NCBI RefSeq assembly: GCF_025628935.1
Contig: NZ_JAOTIS010000001.1
Span: 1 to 64,000, forward strand
Length of the DNA stretch: 64,000 nt
Source: Macrococcus capreoli
Lineage (GTDB): Bacteria; Bacillota; Bacilli; Staphylococcales; Staphylococcaceae
Reading direction: 5' to 3'
Every line of letters begins with the position of its first letter. Position 1 is the stretch's first letter. A program made the translations under genes and the position numbers. Below, in pieces: positions 1 through 8,681 of this stretch. The notes beneath the pieces were generated by a model. The model ran no database searches and was not told the origin of the DNA. It saw nothing but the letters and a program-made list of their open reading frames with translations.

Positions 1-28
1 AGTGATGGCTTTGCCATCACTTTTTTGT
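1..28 (+). terminator. Rho-independent terminator of a gene left of the window
   Basis: AGTGATGGC and GCCATCACT form a 9-bp stem with a 3-nt loop, followed by a T-run on the plus strand. It fits a plus-strand gene ending just before the window. The minus-strand galT also ends next to it, but no T-run is visible in that direction. Confidence 0.8.
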
Positions 29-31
29 GTA

Positions 32-1492
32 TTAAAGTTGTAACAAGAATCTTTTAAATTCATCTAAATGTTTAAAGACACCTGCATCCTGAAGTATCTC
101 AGCAAATTTATGGCCTAATGCTCTGTCAACATATTGATTGATGTCTTCATCTTTTATATCGAAAGTTGATACCCACTCTTGATGAATAGGATTATAAGGT
201 AATGCATTGTTCTTCAAGTGTGCTTTAATATCCTGAATATCTTGTTTTAAACGTGCAGGTAATACTGCTAATCCCATAACTTCAATGAGACCAATGTTTT
301 CTTTCTTTATATGATGATGTTCTTCATGAGGATGGAATATTCCCATTGGAAATTCATCTGATGTTCGATTGTTTCTAAGAACTAAATCTAATTCAAATTG
401 ATTATTTCTAATACGTGCAATCGGTGTAATCGTATTATGTGGTTGATCTGTATGTGCGATAATATTATTATCCTCGTCGCTATAAGTTTTCCAAGTATTT
501 AAAATATGATTTGCAGCTTCAATAATTGATGTTTTATCTTGGCCTTTTAAACGTATAACGGATAGAGGCCATTCAATGATACTAAATTGAACTTCAGGAT
601 AACTTTCTAATTTAAAACAATAAATATCTTTTGCTTTATCCATGGCAAATTCGAAATGTCCTGCCTGGTAATGATCGTGTGTTAGCATTGATCCTCCTAC
701 AATAGGCAAGTCTGCATTCGAACCGATAAAATAATGAGGAAATTGCTCTACAAATTCGATAAGTCGCGTAAATGTATCTTTATTGATCTGCATTGGCGTA
801 TGTGACTTGGAAAGAACTATTGCATGTTCGTTGTAGTATGAATATGGAGAATATTGGAAAAACCAAGATTCATTATTCAATGACAACTCAATAATGCGAT
901 GATTACTTCTTGCTGGATAGTTCATTCTTCCATAAAATCCTTCGTTCTCAATACATAACATGCATTTCGGATAATCAGTAACTACTGTACTAGTTTCAGC
1001 TAATTCTTTAAGCCTTTTTATTTCTTTTGGATCTTTTTCTGGTTTAGATAAGTTAATTGTTATGTCTAAATCACCGTATTTTGTTGATGATTTATAATGA
1101 ATATTATTTTTAATACGATTTGTTTGAATATAATTACTCACTTGACTTAAATGATAAAAATAGTCTGTAGCTTTTAAAGGATTTTCTTTTTTTAGTGTAT
1201 AGAATGTATTTTCTATTTCTGTGGGTAACCCTATAAATACATCCATAATTTCAGCAGCTTTCATTTCTTTAATATCAAATAGATTTTCAATGATATTTTC
1301 ATTTACAAGTTGTTCTATTATTGAATCAATTGTTTCGGGGATACTTTGATTAGATAAAGTATTTGATATTCCTATTGGATTGATATTACAAATGCCTGCT
1401 ATTTTATTTTTATAATAGATGAAGTTGCGTTTGTCTAAGTTGAGTTCTTTTGATACTAATTGAATGAGTGTGTTGATATGTTGTTCTATCAT
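32..1492 (-). CDS. galT: UTP--hexose-1-phosphate / UDP-glucose--hexose-1-phosphate uridylyltransferase, Firmicutes type 2
   Basis: 486 aa. It transfers UMP between UDP-glucose and galactose-1-phosphate in the Leloir pathway, in the cytoplasm. The length of about 490 aa is that of the Firmicutes type 2 GalT family, not the 350-aa E. coli type. Recognisable blocks are the histidine-rich THDHYQAGHFEF segment in the middle, PHNTITPIARI, and FHPHEEHHHIKKENIG near residue 400. It is the last gene of galK-galE-galT: its ATG overlaps the galE stop by one base (TAATG), so translation is probably coupled. No truncation is seen. Confidence 0.95.
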   Translation of the reverse strand: MIEQHINTLIQLVSKELNLDKRNFIYYKNKIAGICNINPIGISNTLSNQSIPETIDSIIEQLVNENIIENLFDIKEMKAAEIMDVFIGLPTEIENTFYTLKKENPLKATDYFYHLSQVSNYIQTNRIKNNIHYKSSTKYGDLDITINLSKPEKDPKEIKRLKELAETSTVVTDYPKCMLCIENEGFYGRMNYPARSNHRIIELSLNNESWFFQYSPYSYYNEHAIVLSKSHTPMQINKDTFTRLIEFVEQFPHYFIGSNADLPIVGGSMLTHDHYQAGHFEFAMDKAKDIYCFKLESYPEVQFSIIEWPLSVIRLKGQDKTSIIEAANHILNTWKTYSDEDNNIIAHTDQPHNTITPIARIRNNQFELDLVLRNNRTSDEFPMGIFHPHEEHHHIKKENIGLIEVMGLAVLPARLKQDIQDIKAHLKNNALPYNPIHQEWVSTFDIKDEDINQYVDRALGHKFAEILQDAGVFKHLDEFKRFLLQL

Positions 1493-2484
1493 TATTTATC
1501 ATCCCATCCTTTTGGATTATTTGAGTGCCAGTTCCATGCATCTGTAATTATTTTGTCAATTTGCGTACGTGTTGGATTCCATTTCAAAATATTCTTAGCT
1601 TTATCAGCACTTGCAATAAGCGTACTTGGATCTCCAGCGCGACGTTCTCCTATCACTTTATTAATCTCAATACCTGTGACTTTCTCAACGGAATCAACGA
1701 TTTCTTTAACTGAGAAGCCTTGGCTGCTACCTAAATTAAATACATCACTTTTACCACCATTAAATAAATACTCTAGTGCTAGTATATGTGCATCTACTAA
1801 ATCTTCGACATGAATGTAGTCGCGAATACAAGTTCCATCAGGAGTTTTATAATCATCACCAAAGATTGTCACATGTGGTCTTTGACCTAAGGCGGCTTCA
1901 AGAACAATAGGAATCAAATGTGTTTCAGGTGAGTGATCTTCTCCAATAACACCTGATTCTTTAGCACCTGCAACGTTAAAATATCTTAATGCTACAAAGT
2001 TTAAATCCGTTGCATTTGCATTCCACTTCATCATTTTCTCCATTATTAATTTTGATTCACCATATGGATTAGTAGGGCTAGTTGGTTCTTCTTCTGTGAT
2101 TGGAATATTTTTAGGTTCTCCATAAGTAGCTGCCGTTGAACTGAATACAATAAAATTAACATCGTATTCATTCATAAGTTCTAATAATACTTGAGCACCA
2201 TAAACATTATTGTTGAAATATTTCATTGGATTACTCACAGATTCCCCAACTAGTGAGAAAGCTGCAAAGTGTAAAACACCTTTAATATTTTCTTTTTCAA
2301 ACACTGATTTTAAGAAAAGTTTATCGCGTATGTCACCTTCATAAAATGATGCATCGGGGTGAATTGCTGCCTTATGTCCTGTAATTAAATTATCAACGAC
2401 AACAACTTCATATTTATTTTCGATTAATTTATAAACTGCATGAGATCCGATATAACCTGCGCCACCTAATACTAATATTTTCAT
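1492..2484 (-). CDS. galE: UDP-glucose 4-epimerase
   Basis: 330 aa. It interconverts UDP-galactose and UDP-glucose, regenerating the UDP-glucose used by GalT. The N-terminus carries the NAD-binding GGAGYIGSH motif of extended short-chain dehydrogenases. The catalytic YxxxK motif is present as YGESK (about residues 147-151), preceded by a serine-rich FSSTAATYG segment. The length is normal for GalE. The start lies one base after the galK stop, so galK-galE-galT are one transcription unit, and the product probably also supplies UDP-galactose for envelope sugars. Confidence 0.95.
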   Translation of the reverse strand: MKILVLGGAGYIGSHAVYKLIENKYEVVVVDNLITGHKAAIHPDASFYEGDIRDKLFLKSVFEKENIKGVLHFAAFSLVGESVSNPMKYFNNNVYGAQVLLELMNEYDVNFIVFSSTAATYGEPKNIPITEEEPTSPTNPYGESKLIMEKMMKWNANATDLNFVALRYFNVAGAKESGVIGEDHSPETHLIPIVLEAALGQRPHVTIFGDDYKTPDGTCIRDYIHVEDLVDAHILALEYLFNGGKSDVFNLGSSQGFSVKEIVDSVEKVTGIEINKVIGERRAGDPSTLIASADKAKNILKWNPTRTQIDKIITDAWNWHSNNPKGWDDK

Positions 2485-2485
2485 A

Positions 2486-3673
2486 TTATCTATACTCCTT
2501 TAATTTTTTTGGACCATCACTAATATTTACTTCATAAAATTCCGGTTCATATCCAATAACTTTCATATATTGTGCGTGTACATGATTTTTAAAGTCTTTA
2601 ATTTTATCAGATTGAACAAGCGCAATTGCACAACCACCAAATCCAGCGCCAGTCATTCTTGAACCTAAGACATAGTCAAGTTCTATAGCACTTTCAAAAA
2701 TAGTATCAAGTTCTTTTCCTGTTACGTCATAATCTTCTTTTAATGAAATGTGACTATCATTCATGAGTTTTCCGAAAACTGTTAAATCATTATTTTGTAA
2801 TGCATTTAATGCTTCTAATGTACGTGTATTTTCATATACTACGTGTTTTGCACGTTTTTGTGCATTTATATCTGTAATGAGATTTTTATTTTGTTCATAA
2901 GTATTTACATCTAAATCACATAAATGTTGGATATTAAGTTTTGTTTGTAATTTTTGTAAAGCCAATTCACATTCTGCACGACGTTCATTATATTTCGAAT
3001 CTGATAGCTCACGACGTTTATTACTATTAATAATTACAAGTGAATAGTTTTTTAAATGAAGTGGAGCATATTCATAACTCAAATCATTACAATTTAATAA
3101 AATAGCATGGCTTTCTTTTCCCATACCAATCGCAAATTGATCCATAATGCCGCTGTTTAATCCAATAAACTCATTTTCAACACGTTGACCAATTTTAATT
3201 AAATCGAGCTGTGAAAGATTTAATGAGAATATATCATTAATGATATAACCTATTAATAATTCTAATGAAGCGGAAGAAGAGAGTCCGGCACCATTTTGGA
3301 TATTACCATAAACACAAATATTTAAACCTTTAGGTAATGTTGTATTTGTTTGTTCCTCAATATATTTAATTACACCTTTAGCATAATTAGTCCAACTATG
3401 TTTTTTATCAAATATTAAATCTTCATTTGGAATACTATGAATTGGTTCTTCTTTAAAATTAAGAGAGTAGAAATTAAATATAGGATGATCAGTAATTGAG
3501 ACAGCAGCATAAGTTCCAAATGAAATAGCAGCTGGAAAAACATGTCCACCGTTATAATCTAAATGTTCCCCAATTAAATTTATGCGACCTGGTGAAAAAT
3601 AATAAAACTCGGGTTGCTCATTGAATAAATCATTAAAACTAGATTTTAGTAAAGCGATTACATTTTCCGTCAT
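2486..3673 (-). CDS. galK: Galactokinase
   Basis: 395 aa. It phosphorylates alpha-galactose with ATP to give galactose-1-phosphate. The galactokinase signature SPGRINLIGEHLDYNGG is near residues 27-43, the GHMP-kinase ATP loop GAGLSSSASLELLIG is near residue 130, and the third GHMP motif GSRMTGAGFGGCAIALV is near the C-terminus. The start ATG has a good AAGGAGAAT Shine-Dalgarno 6-7 bases upstream. It is the first gene of the gal operon; a 25-bp palindrome lies about 58 bp upstream and is the likely control site. Confidence 0.96.
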   Translation of the reverse strand: MTENVIALLKSSFNDLFNEQPEFYYFSPGRINLIGEHLDYNGGHVFPAAISFGTYAAVSITDHPIFNFYSLNFKEEPIHSIPNEDLIFDKKHSWTNYAKGVIKYIEEQTNTTLPKGLNICVYGNIQNGAGLSSSASLELLIGYIINDIFSLNLSQLDLIKIGQRVENEFIGLNSGIMDQFAIGMGKESHAILLNCNDLSYEYAPLHLKNYSLVIINSNKRRELSDSKYNERRAECELALQKLQTKLNIQHLCDLDVNTYEQNKNLITDINAQKRAKHVVYENTRTLEALNALQNNDLTVFGKLMNDSHISLKEDYDVTGKELDTIFESAIELDYVLGSRMTGAGFGGCAIALVQSDKIKDFKNHVHAQYMKVIGYEPEFYEVNISDGPKKLKEYR

Positions 3674-3730
3674 ATCAATATTCTCCTTATAAATTTATTT
3701 TGTATTTCTTTCAAAAAGATGTTATATTAA

Positions 3731-3755
3731 ACTTAATTAATTAATTTAATTAAGT
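3731..3755. promoter_or_regulatory. 25-bp palindrome, candidate gal operator
   Basis: ACTTAATTAA and TTAATTAAGT form 10-bp perfect arms around TTAAT. It sits between the divergent galK and plus-strand genes, in the expected promoter zone of galK. ROK-family repressors of the XylR/NagC type bind AT-rich palindromes of this size, and a ROK repressor gene lies 1.2 kb away in the same locus. The assignment to that repressor is inference. Confidence 0.55.
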
Positions 3756-3795
3756 ATATAACTAAAGCTAAAAATTATCAATAGGAGTGAATAAA

Positions 3796-3944
3796 ATGAC
3801 AAACATTAAATTTGAAAATGTTTTTAAGATTTATGAAGATGGGTACCAAGCAGTACAGGACTTTAATTTGGATATTTCGAATTAGCCTTAGATATTAATA
3901 AACTTCATTTCCTTGATAAAGAAACTGAAATGAGAATTAAGTAG
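3796..3944 (+). pseudogene. Internally deleted sugar ABC-transporter ATPase (MsmX/UgpC type)
   Basis: A well-placed AGGAGTG ribosome site precedes an ATG whose frame gives the usual N-terminus of MsmX/UgpC-type ATPases (MTNIKFENVFKIYEDG, then AVQDFNLDI) and stops after 29 codons at 3883-3885. The frame starting at 3885 then reads ALDINKLHFLDKETEMRIK and a stop, which resembles the extreme C-terminus of the same family. All of the roughly 320 residues between, including Walker A, signature and Walker B, are missing. The gene has collapsed to its two ends, probably by one internal deletion. The shared-ATPase interpretation is family knowledge. Confidence 0.7.
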
Positions 3945-3949
3945 GTGTA

Positions 3950-4978
3950 ATGATGAATATAACTGAGAAAAAATTTGATGAATTACATGGTAATAAAATA
4001 ACTGAATATATTATTGAAACGGATAATATGATATTTAGTTTTATTGACTTTGGTGCACGTGTACATAAAATATTAACGAATAAATTGGATGTAGAATCAA
4101 ATATAATTCTATCTGTTAATACTGCAAAGGATTATATTAATAGTGGTGGTTATTTTGGAGCAACCGTTGGTCGTGTAGCTGGTAGGATAGATAAAGGTAA
4201 ATTTGTTCTTAATGATCAATCATATCAACTTGAATGTAATGATGGAAATAATCATTTACATGGTGGAACAAATGCAATAGACAAGAAAATCTGGAGTACA
4301 GAAATTATACATCGTGAGAATGCAATTACATTAAAATTTAACATAAATATATATGAAGCCGATGATCATTATCCTGGAGATATTCAATTTGAAGTTCATC
4401 ATACAATAACAAATGACAATACATGGACGATTGAATATTTTGCAATATCTTCTAAAGATACTTTGTTCAATCCTACCAACCATGTTTATTTTAATTTGAA
4501 TCAAGACTATACTAAGAAAATTGATAATCATTATCTTACTTTGAATCATAATGAGTTTGCTGAAATAAATGAACAATTGATTCCAACAGGAAAGATAAAA
4601 ACAAGTGACAATTTCAATTTTAAAAATAAAAATTCTTTATCAAATGGCATCAATAATCAAGATCAAGATAACAAACTAGTAAATGGTTATGATCATCCAT
4701 TCATCCTAGAAAAGAAAAAAGAAAAAACCTTTACTTTAGAAAATGAATTAAATAACATTAAAGTAGAAGTGGTTACTGATAGAGAATGTGTTGTGGTGTA
4801 CACATCTAATATGCTAGATTATACGACACAAGATAAAATTCAATTTGTACAATATGGTGGTGTGACACTCGAAACACAAATGCTGCCTGATGCTATTAAC
4901 CATTGTAATTTTGGGAATATAATTTTAAAGAAAGATGAAAAATTTTATTCTAAAACAATCTATAAAATAATTAATTAA
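3950..4978 (+). CDS. galM: Aldose 1-epimerase (mutarotase)
   Basis: 342 aa. It converts beta- to alpha-galactose so that galactokinase can use it. Family features include NDGNNHLHGGTNAIDKKIW (first catalytic histidine region, near residue 100), NPTNHVYFNL (second histidine, near residue 180) and TQMLPDAINH near the C-terminus. Two ATGs are in tandem (3950 and 3953); the weak AGGTG site favours the second. It lies opposite to galKET and just before the ROK repressor, so it belongs to the same galactose locus. It follows the ABC-ATPase remnant by only five bases and may use that gene's old promoter. Confidence 0.9.
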   Translation: MMNITEKKFDELHGNKITEYIIETDNMIFSFIDFGARVHKILTNKLDVESNIILSVNTAKDYINSGGYFGATVGRVAGRIDKGKFVLNDQSYQLECNDGNNHLHGGTNAIDKKIWSTEIIHRENAITLKFNINIYEADDHYPGDIQFEVHHTITNDNTWTIEYFAISSKDTLFNPTNHVYFNLNQDYTKKIDNHYLTLNHNEFAEINEQLIPTGKIKTSDNFNFKNKNSLSNGINNQDQDNKLVNGYDHPFILEKKKEKTFTLENELNNIKVEVVTDRECVVVYTSNMLDYTTQDKIQFVQYGGVTLETQMLPDAINHCNFGNIILKKDEKFYSKTIYKIIN

Positions 4979-4989
4979 GGGGGAGAATA

Positions 4990-6147
4990 GTGAATAGAGG
5001 AACATTTAAACAAATGAAATCAACAAATAAATCCCTCATACTTAATAATATTAGGCAATGTGATGTAACTTCTCGTGCTCAAATCGCAAAAGATACATCT
5101 CTAACACCGCCTACAGTAAGTGCAATCGTTAAAGAGCTCATTGAATCAAATTTAGTAATGGAAACGGAAGAATTAGGTGCCTCACAAGGAGGGCGTAAAC
5201 CGAAATTATTAAAGATAAATCATAGTGGACATCATATTTTTGGTTTAGACGTATCATCACAACGTGTATTAGGAATTATTACTGATTTGAATGGTAAAAT
5301 ACTATTTGAAGAAGAAATAACATTACCAAGGCCAATCGATAATACAAAATTTTTAGAATGTATGATGCAAATAATCGATACATTATTTACTTATTCTAAA
5401 AAAAATAAAGTTTTAGGTATTGGAATTGCAATGCATGGTATTGTTAATTCAGAAGATGGAGTTGCAATATTTGCACCTAATTTGAACTTAAAAAACATTC
5501 CTTTAAAAGAAATCTTAGAGGATAAATACGAAGTTAAAGTAAAAGTTGAAAATGATGTTCGTTCGATGGTACTAGGTGAAGTTTGGTTTAATGGTAATGA
5601 ATCATTTCAAAATCTTGTATTGATTAATTTAGGATCTGGTGTAGGATCTGGTGTTATTATGGATGGCAAATTGATTAGAGGAAGCCAAGGCCTAGCTGGA
5701 GAGTTTGGACATATGATTGTTAATATCCACGAAGGAATAAAGTGTGATTGTGGAAATTATGGTTGTATAGAAACACTTATATCTGGAATGGCAATAGAAA
5801 AAAAAGCAAAAGCCAAAAAACTAATTGAAGAAAAGGAGTCTGCTAAACAATTAAGACAACTTGCAGACAAAGGTAATAAAGAAGCAAAACAAATATTTGA
5901 AGAAGTTGGATTAGTATTAGGTATAGGTATAACAAATCTAATTCATTTAATAAATCCTGACAAAATTATATTGTCAGGCGGGATTTCAAATGCCAATGAA
6001 TACTTCCTGCCTAAAGTAAAAGAGATTATTCATAGAAGTGAAATGATATCTCAAGTAGGAGAAACATTAATTGAGGTTTCCACATTTAAACAGAATGCAG
6101 CATCTCTAGGTGCATGTGCATTGTTTTTAGAGGAATTATATAAATAA
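4990..6147 (+). CDS. ROK-family transcriptional repressor, probably of the galactose genes
   Basis: 385 aa with a GTG start behind a strong AAGGGGGAG ribosome site. The N-terminal ~70 residues form a MarR-like winged helix (RAQIAKDTSLTPPTVSAIVK). The rest is a ROK sugar-kinase-like domain, with the zinc motif CDCGNYGCIET near residues 258-268 and a catalytic-site-like ENDVRSMVLGE region. Length and order match XylR/NagC-type repressors rather than ROK kinases, which lack the winged helix. It is 11 bp downstream of galM. The ligand is not visible in sequence; galactose or a galactoside is inferred from the neighbours. Confidence 0.85.
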   Translation: MNRGTFKQMKSTNKSLILNNIRQCDVTSRAQIAKDTSLTPPTVSAIVKELIESNLVMETEELGASQGGRKPKLLKINHSGHHIFGLDVSSQRVLGIITDLNGKILFEEEITLPRPIDNTKFLECMMQIIDTLFTYSKKNKVLGIGIAMHGIVNSEDGVAIFAPNLNLKNIPLKEILEDKYEVKVKVENDVRSMVLGEVWFNGNESFQNLVLINLGSGVGSGVIMDGKLIRGSQGLAGEFGHMIVNIHEGIKCDCGNYGCIETLISGMAIEKKAKAKKLIEEKESAKQLRQLADKGNKEAKQIFEEVGLVLGIGITNLIHLINPDKIILSGGISNANEYFLPKVKEIIHRSEMISQVGETLIEVSTFKQNAASLGACALFLEELYK

Positions 6148-6190
6148 ATATTTTAAGTGAAAAGCACAAGTTTGTTAATAAATACTGAAG

Positions 6191-6341
6191 TGAACCCCAA
6201 AAGTTAGACTTTTTTGGAATGGAGAAATCCATTCCTTTTTTATACGATTTATTTATGGCTAGAACTAGAAGAACATTTACACCAGAATTTAAACTTCAAA
6301 TGGTACGATTATTTGAAAACGGAAAATCTAAATCTGATACC
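6191..6341 (+). mobile_element. Left-end remnant of an IS3/IS150-like insertion sequence
   Basis: TGAACCCCAAAAGTTAGACT looks like the terminal inverted repeat of IS150-group elements. An ATG at 6255 then gives MARTRRTFTPEFKLQMVRLF and a few more residues, the start of the helix-turn-helix OrfA protein. Similarity ends near 6339, where unrelated sequence joins and the frame stops at 6354-6356. No OrfB or right end is present, so the element is dead. Only about 150 bp remain. Confidence 0.75.
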
Positions 6342-6415
6342 GAAATCAAGATTTAGAAATTCAAGGTACTTATAAAATTGTAAATGGAAAAATGGTAAAA
6401 GAAGAAGGTAAATAA
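6342..6415 (+). pseudogene. Short 3' end of an unknown protein gene next to the IS remnant
   Basis: From the IS junction, one frame reads NQDLEIQGTYKIVNGKMVKE and then EGK and a TAA. It looks like the tail of a real reading frame whose body was lost where the IS fragment joins. I do not recognise the family. The alternative is chance coding in an intergenic stretch. Confidence 0.35.
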
Positions 6416-6427
6416 AAAATATATGAG

Positions 6428-6970
6428 ATGTTTATGATGAAAAAATTCGTTTCTGTATTAGCAATTAGTTCATTTGTTATTAGTGGTATTACAGTTCATG
6501 ATGTTGATGCTGCTACCTTGAAACCAAGTGATTTAAAAATCGGTGCAAGAACTTATGAAGCGGTACTTACTAAAACTACAAAAGCTTTATCGGGTAATAG
6601 GTTAAGCGATAAAATGATCACTTTACCTAAAGGTAAAAAAGTAACTGTTGTTGAACGTAAACAATGACATGGTTATGATTATCTTGTGTTGAAAGGAAAC
6701 TATGTGATTCCTTTAAATGATTCCGGTATAAAAATTATTAAGTCTTTACCAGGTAAAATAGATTACAGTAAGTTTGTACTATCGAAAGATGCAAAACAAA
6801 AGTTAGCCAACGGTCCAAAATCAAATCCATATTATGAAGATTATAAGCGTTACGTCATTCGTTATAATAAATTTTTATTTACTGCTTTTCAATTGTCCTA
6901 TTCTGAAATAATGCTTCAGCAGCAATTTCATAAGAAAGATGAACGCGTAAAAGTACAATTAAATCAATAA
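6428..6970 (+). pseudogene. Secreted protein gene interrupted by an in-frame TGA
   Basis: The 5' part (79 codons) encodes a signal peptide (MMKKFVSVLAISSFVISGIT, cleavage probably near VDA-ATL) and a segment LPKGKKVTVVERKQ. It stops at TGA 6665-6667. The same frame continues without another stop to 6970 as HGYDYLVLKGNYVIPLNDSG and a further 75 residues. A TGG-to-TGA change would restore WHGYDYLVLK, which together with LPKGKKVTVVE looks like a bacterial SH3-type fold. The full product would be about 180 aa. I do not recognise a specific family. A sequencing error is the alternative explanation. Confidence 0.7.
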
Positions 6971-6974
6971 ATGT

Positions 6975-7010
6975 AAGCTCATTTTCTAAATTGGAGAATG
7001 AGCTTATTTT
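6975..7010 (+). terminator. Rho-independent terminator after the broken secreted-protein gene
   Basis: AAGCTCATT and AATGAGCTT pair as a 9-bp stem, followed by ATTTTAATTT. It directly follows the stop codon at 6970. Confidence 0.7.
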
Positions 7011-7063
7011 AATTTGAATCTATTAAAATGTATATATTACCTTATATTTCTTTACATAATTAT

Positions 7064-7092
7064 TTGTATTCTCCAGACAGTATCGATAGTAT
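7064..7092 (+). promoter_or_regulatory. Candidate sigma-A promoter for the abgT/amidohydrolase pair
   Basis: TTGTAT, a 17-base spacer and TAGTAT lie about 55 bp upstream of the transporter start. This is the best -35/-10 pairing seen in the gap. Confidence 0.4.
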
Positions 7093-7147
7093 AGTATTAT
7101 AAATTTATTTAACAGAATTTTCACTTAATTAAACAAGGGGAGATGTA

Positions 7148-8680
7148 ATGAATGAAAACGTAAAGAAAAAGGGGTTTATGGATAAGTTCCTGGACGGTAT
7201 TGAACGTGCAGGTAATAAGCTACCAGATCCAGTCGTGATCTTTATTTCATTGTGTGGCTTAATACTTATTACTTCATGGATTGCAAGTCTATTTGGAGTA
7301 CAAGCAAAGAATCCTGCCGATGGTAAAGTAGTTAAAGCAATCAATTTACTGACACCTTAAGGTATAGCAAAGATTATATCTGAAGCGGTGCCAAACTTTG
7401 CAGCATTCCCGCCACTCGGGCTTGTACTTGTTGTAATGATTGGTGTCGGTATTGCTGAAAAGACCGGTTATTTCGAAACATTAATGAAATATACGATTGA
7501 GAAGACACCGAAGAAGATTATCATTCCAATTATTATCTTTGTTGGTATTATAGGGAATGCAGCTGGAGATGCGGCGACAATTGTATTACCCCCGATTGCT
7601 GCGATGGTATTTATTCGTCTAGGTTATCACCCGATTGCAGGTCTTGCGATGGCTTATGCTGCAGCACTAGGAGGATTCTCAGCGAGTTTAGTCATTGGTA
7701 TGACAGATGCGTTAGCAGTATCATTCACAGAACCAGCGACGAAGTTAATTGATGGTAGTGTTAAAGTTAATGCGGCGATGAACTATTATTTCTTATGTGC
7801 TTCTACGTTTTTATTACTTGTCGTTGCATGGTTTGTGACAAGTAAGATTGTTATTCCGAGATTTGGAAAGTATGAGGGTACATACACGAATGATGAAACA
7901 AATGAGCATGTTGCGCCAAAGGAACGTAAGGCGATGATTTGGGCGAATATTAGTATCTTGTTATTGATGGGATTACTCATATTACTTACTGTACCAGAGC
8001 ATGCGCTACTAAGAAATGCTAAGACAGGATCGTTAATTGATGATTCTCCGTTAATGAACGGGATTGTACCCATTATTACATTGTTATTCTTAGTACCAGG
8101 ATTAATCTATGGTTATATGGCCGGAACAATGCGTTCGACACGTAAGTTCTCTGAGATGCTGGCTGAATCGATGAGTTCTATGGGTGGTTTTATCGTTATT
8201 GTTTTCTTTGCAGCTCAGATGTTAGCCTTTTTCACTTGGAGTAATTTAGGTACGATAGTGGCGATTAAAGGTGCGGCTCTATTAAAGGGGCAAAATGGTG
8301 TCGTGTTAATTTTAGGTGTACTCATCTTATCAGCATTCATTAATATGTTAATTGGAAGTGCTTCAGCGAAATGGGCTATTCTAGCGCCTATTTTAGTACC
8401 GATGCTCATGCTTTTAGGGATTCATCCAGCGTTTACGCAAGTCATTTATCGTGTAGGAGATTCTATTACGAATCCAATCACGCCAATGATGCCTTATTTA
8501 CCATTATTACTGTCTTATGCACAAAAGTATGATAAAAATATTGGTCTCGGTACAATGATTGCAGCACTTATGCCTTACTCTATTGCTTTTGGTATCTTCT
8601 GGACGTTATTACTTTTAGTTTGGTTCTATTTAGGTATTCCAGTAGGTCCTGGTAGTCCTATTCATTTAGGAGGTAAGTAG
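7148..8680 (+). pseudogene. abgT: AbgT-family (p-aminobenzoyl-glutamate) transporter with an in-frame stop
   Basis: The frame starts with a good AGGGGAG site and reads 70 codons to TAA at 7358-7360. It then continues in the same frame for about 440 more codons to 8680. Across the stop the protein reads INLLTP-stop-GIAKIISEAVPNF; AbgT proteins have a glutamate there, so one G-to-T change (GAA to TAA) explains it. The downstream part has about ten membrane spans and the family's NAAGDAATIVLPP and VGDSITNPITPMMPYLPL segments. Size without the stop is 510 aa, normal for AbgT. It is probably non-functional unless a downstream restart makes a truncated carrier. It is adjacent to an M20 amidohydrolase, as in abg loci. 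Confidence 0.8.
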
Positions 8681-8681
8681 G

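Noticed and set aside
6191..6341. Functional insertion sequence
   Set aside because: Only the left end and the first codons of OrfA are present; no catalytic DDE domain or right end.
6665..6667. TGA as a selenocysteine codon in the secreted protein
   Set aside because: No SECIS-like hairpin was seen after it, tryptophan fits the context, and neighbouring genes are broken by TAA and TAG, so ordinary nonsense changes explain all three.
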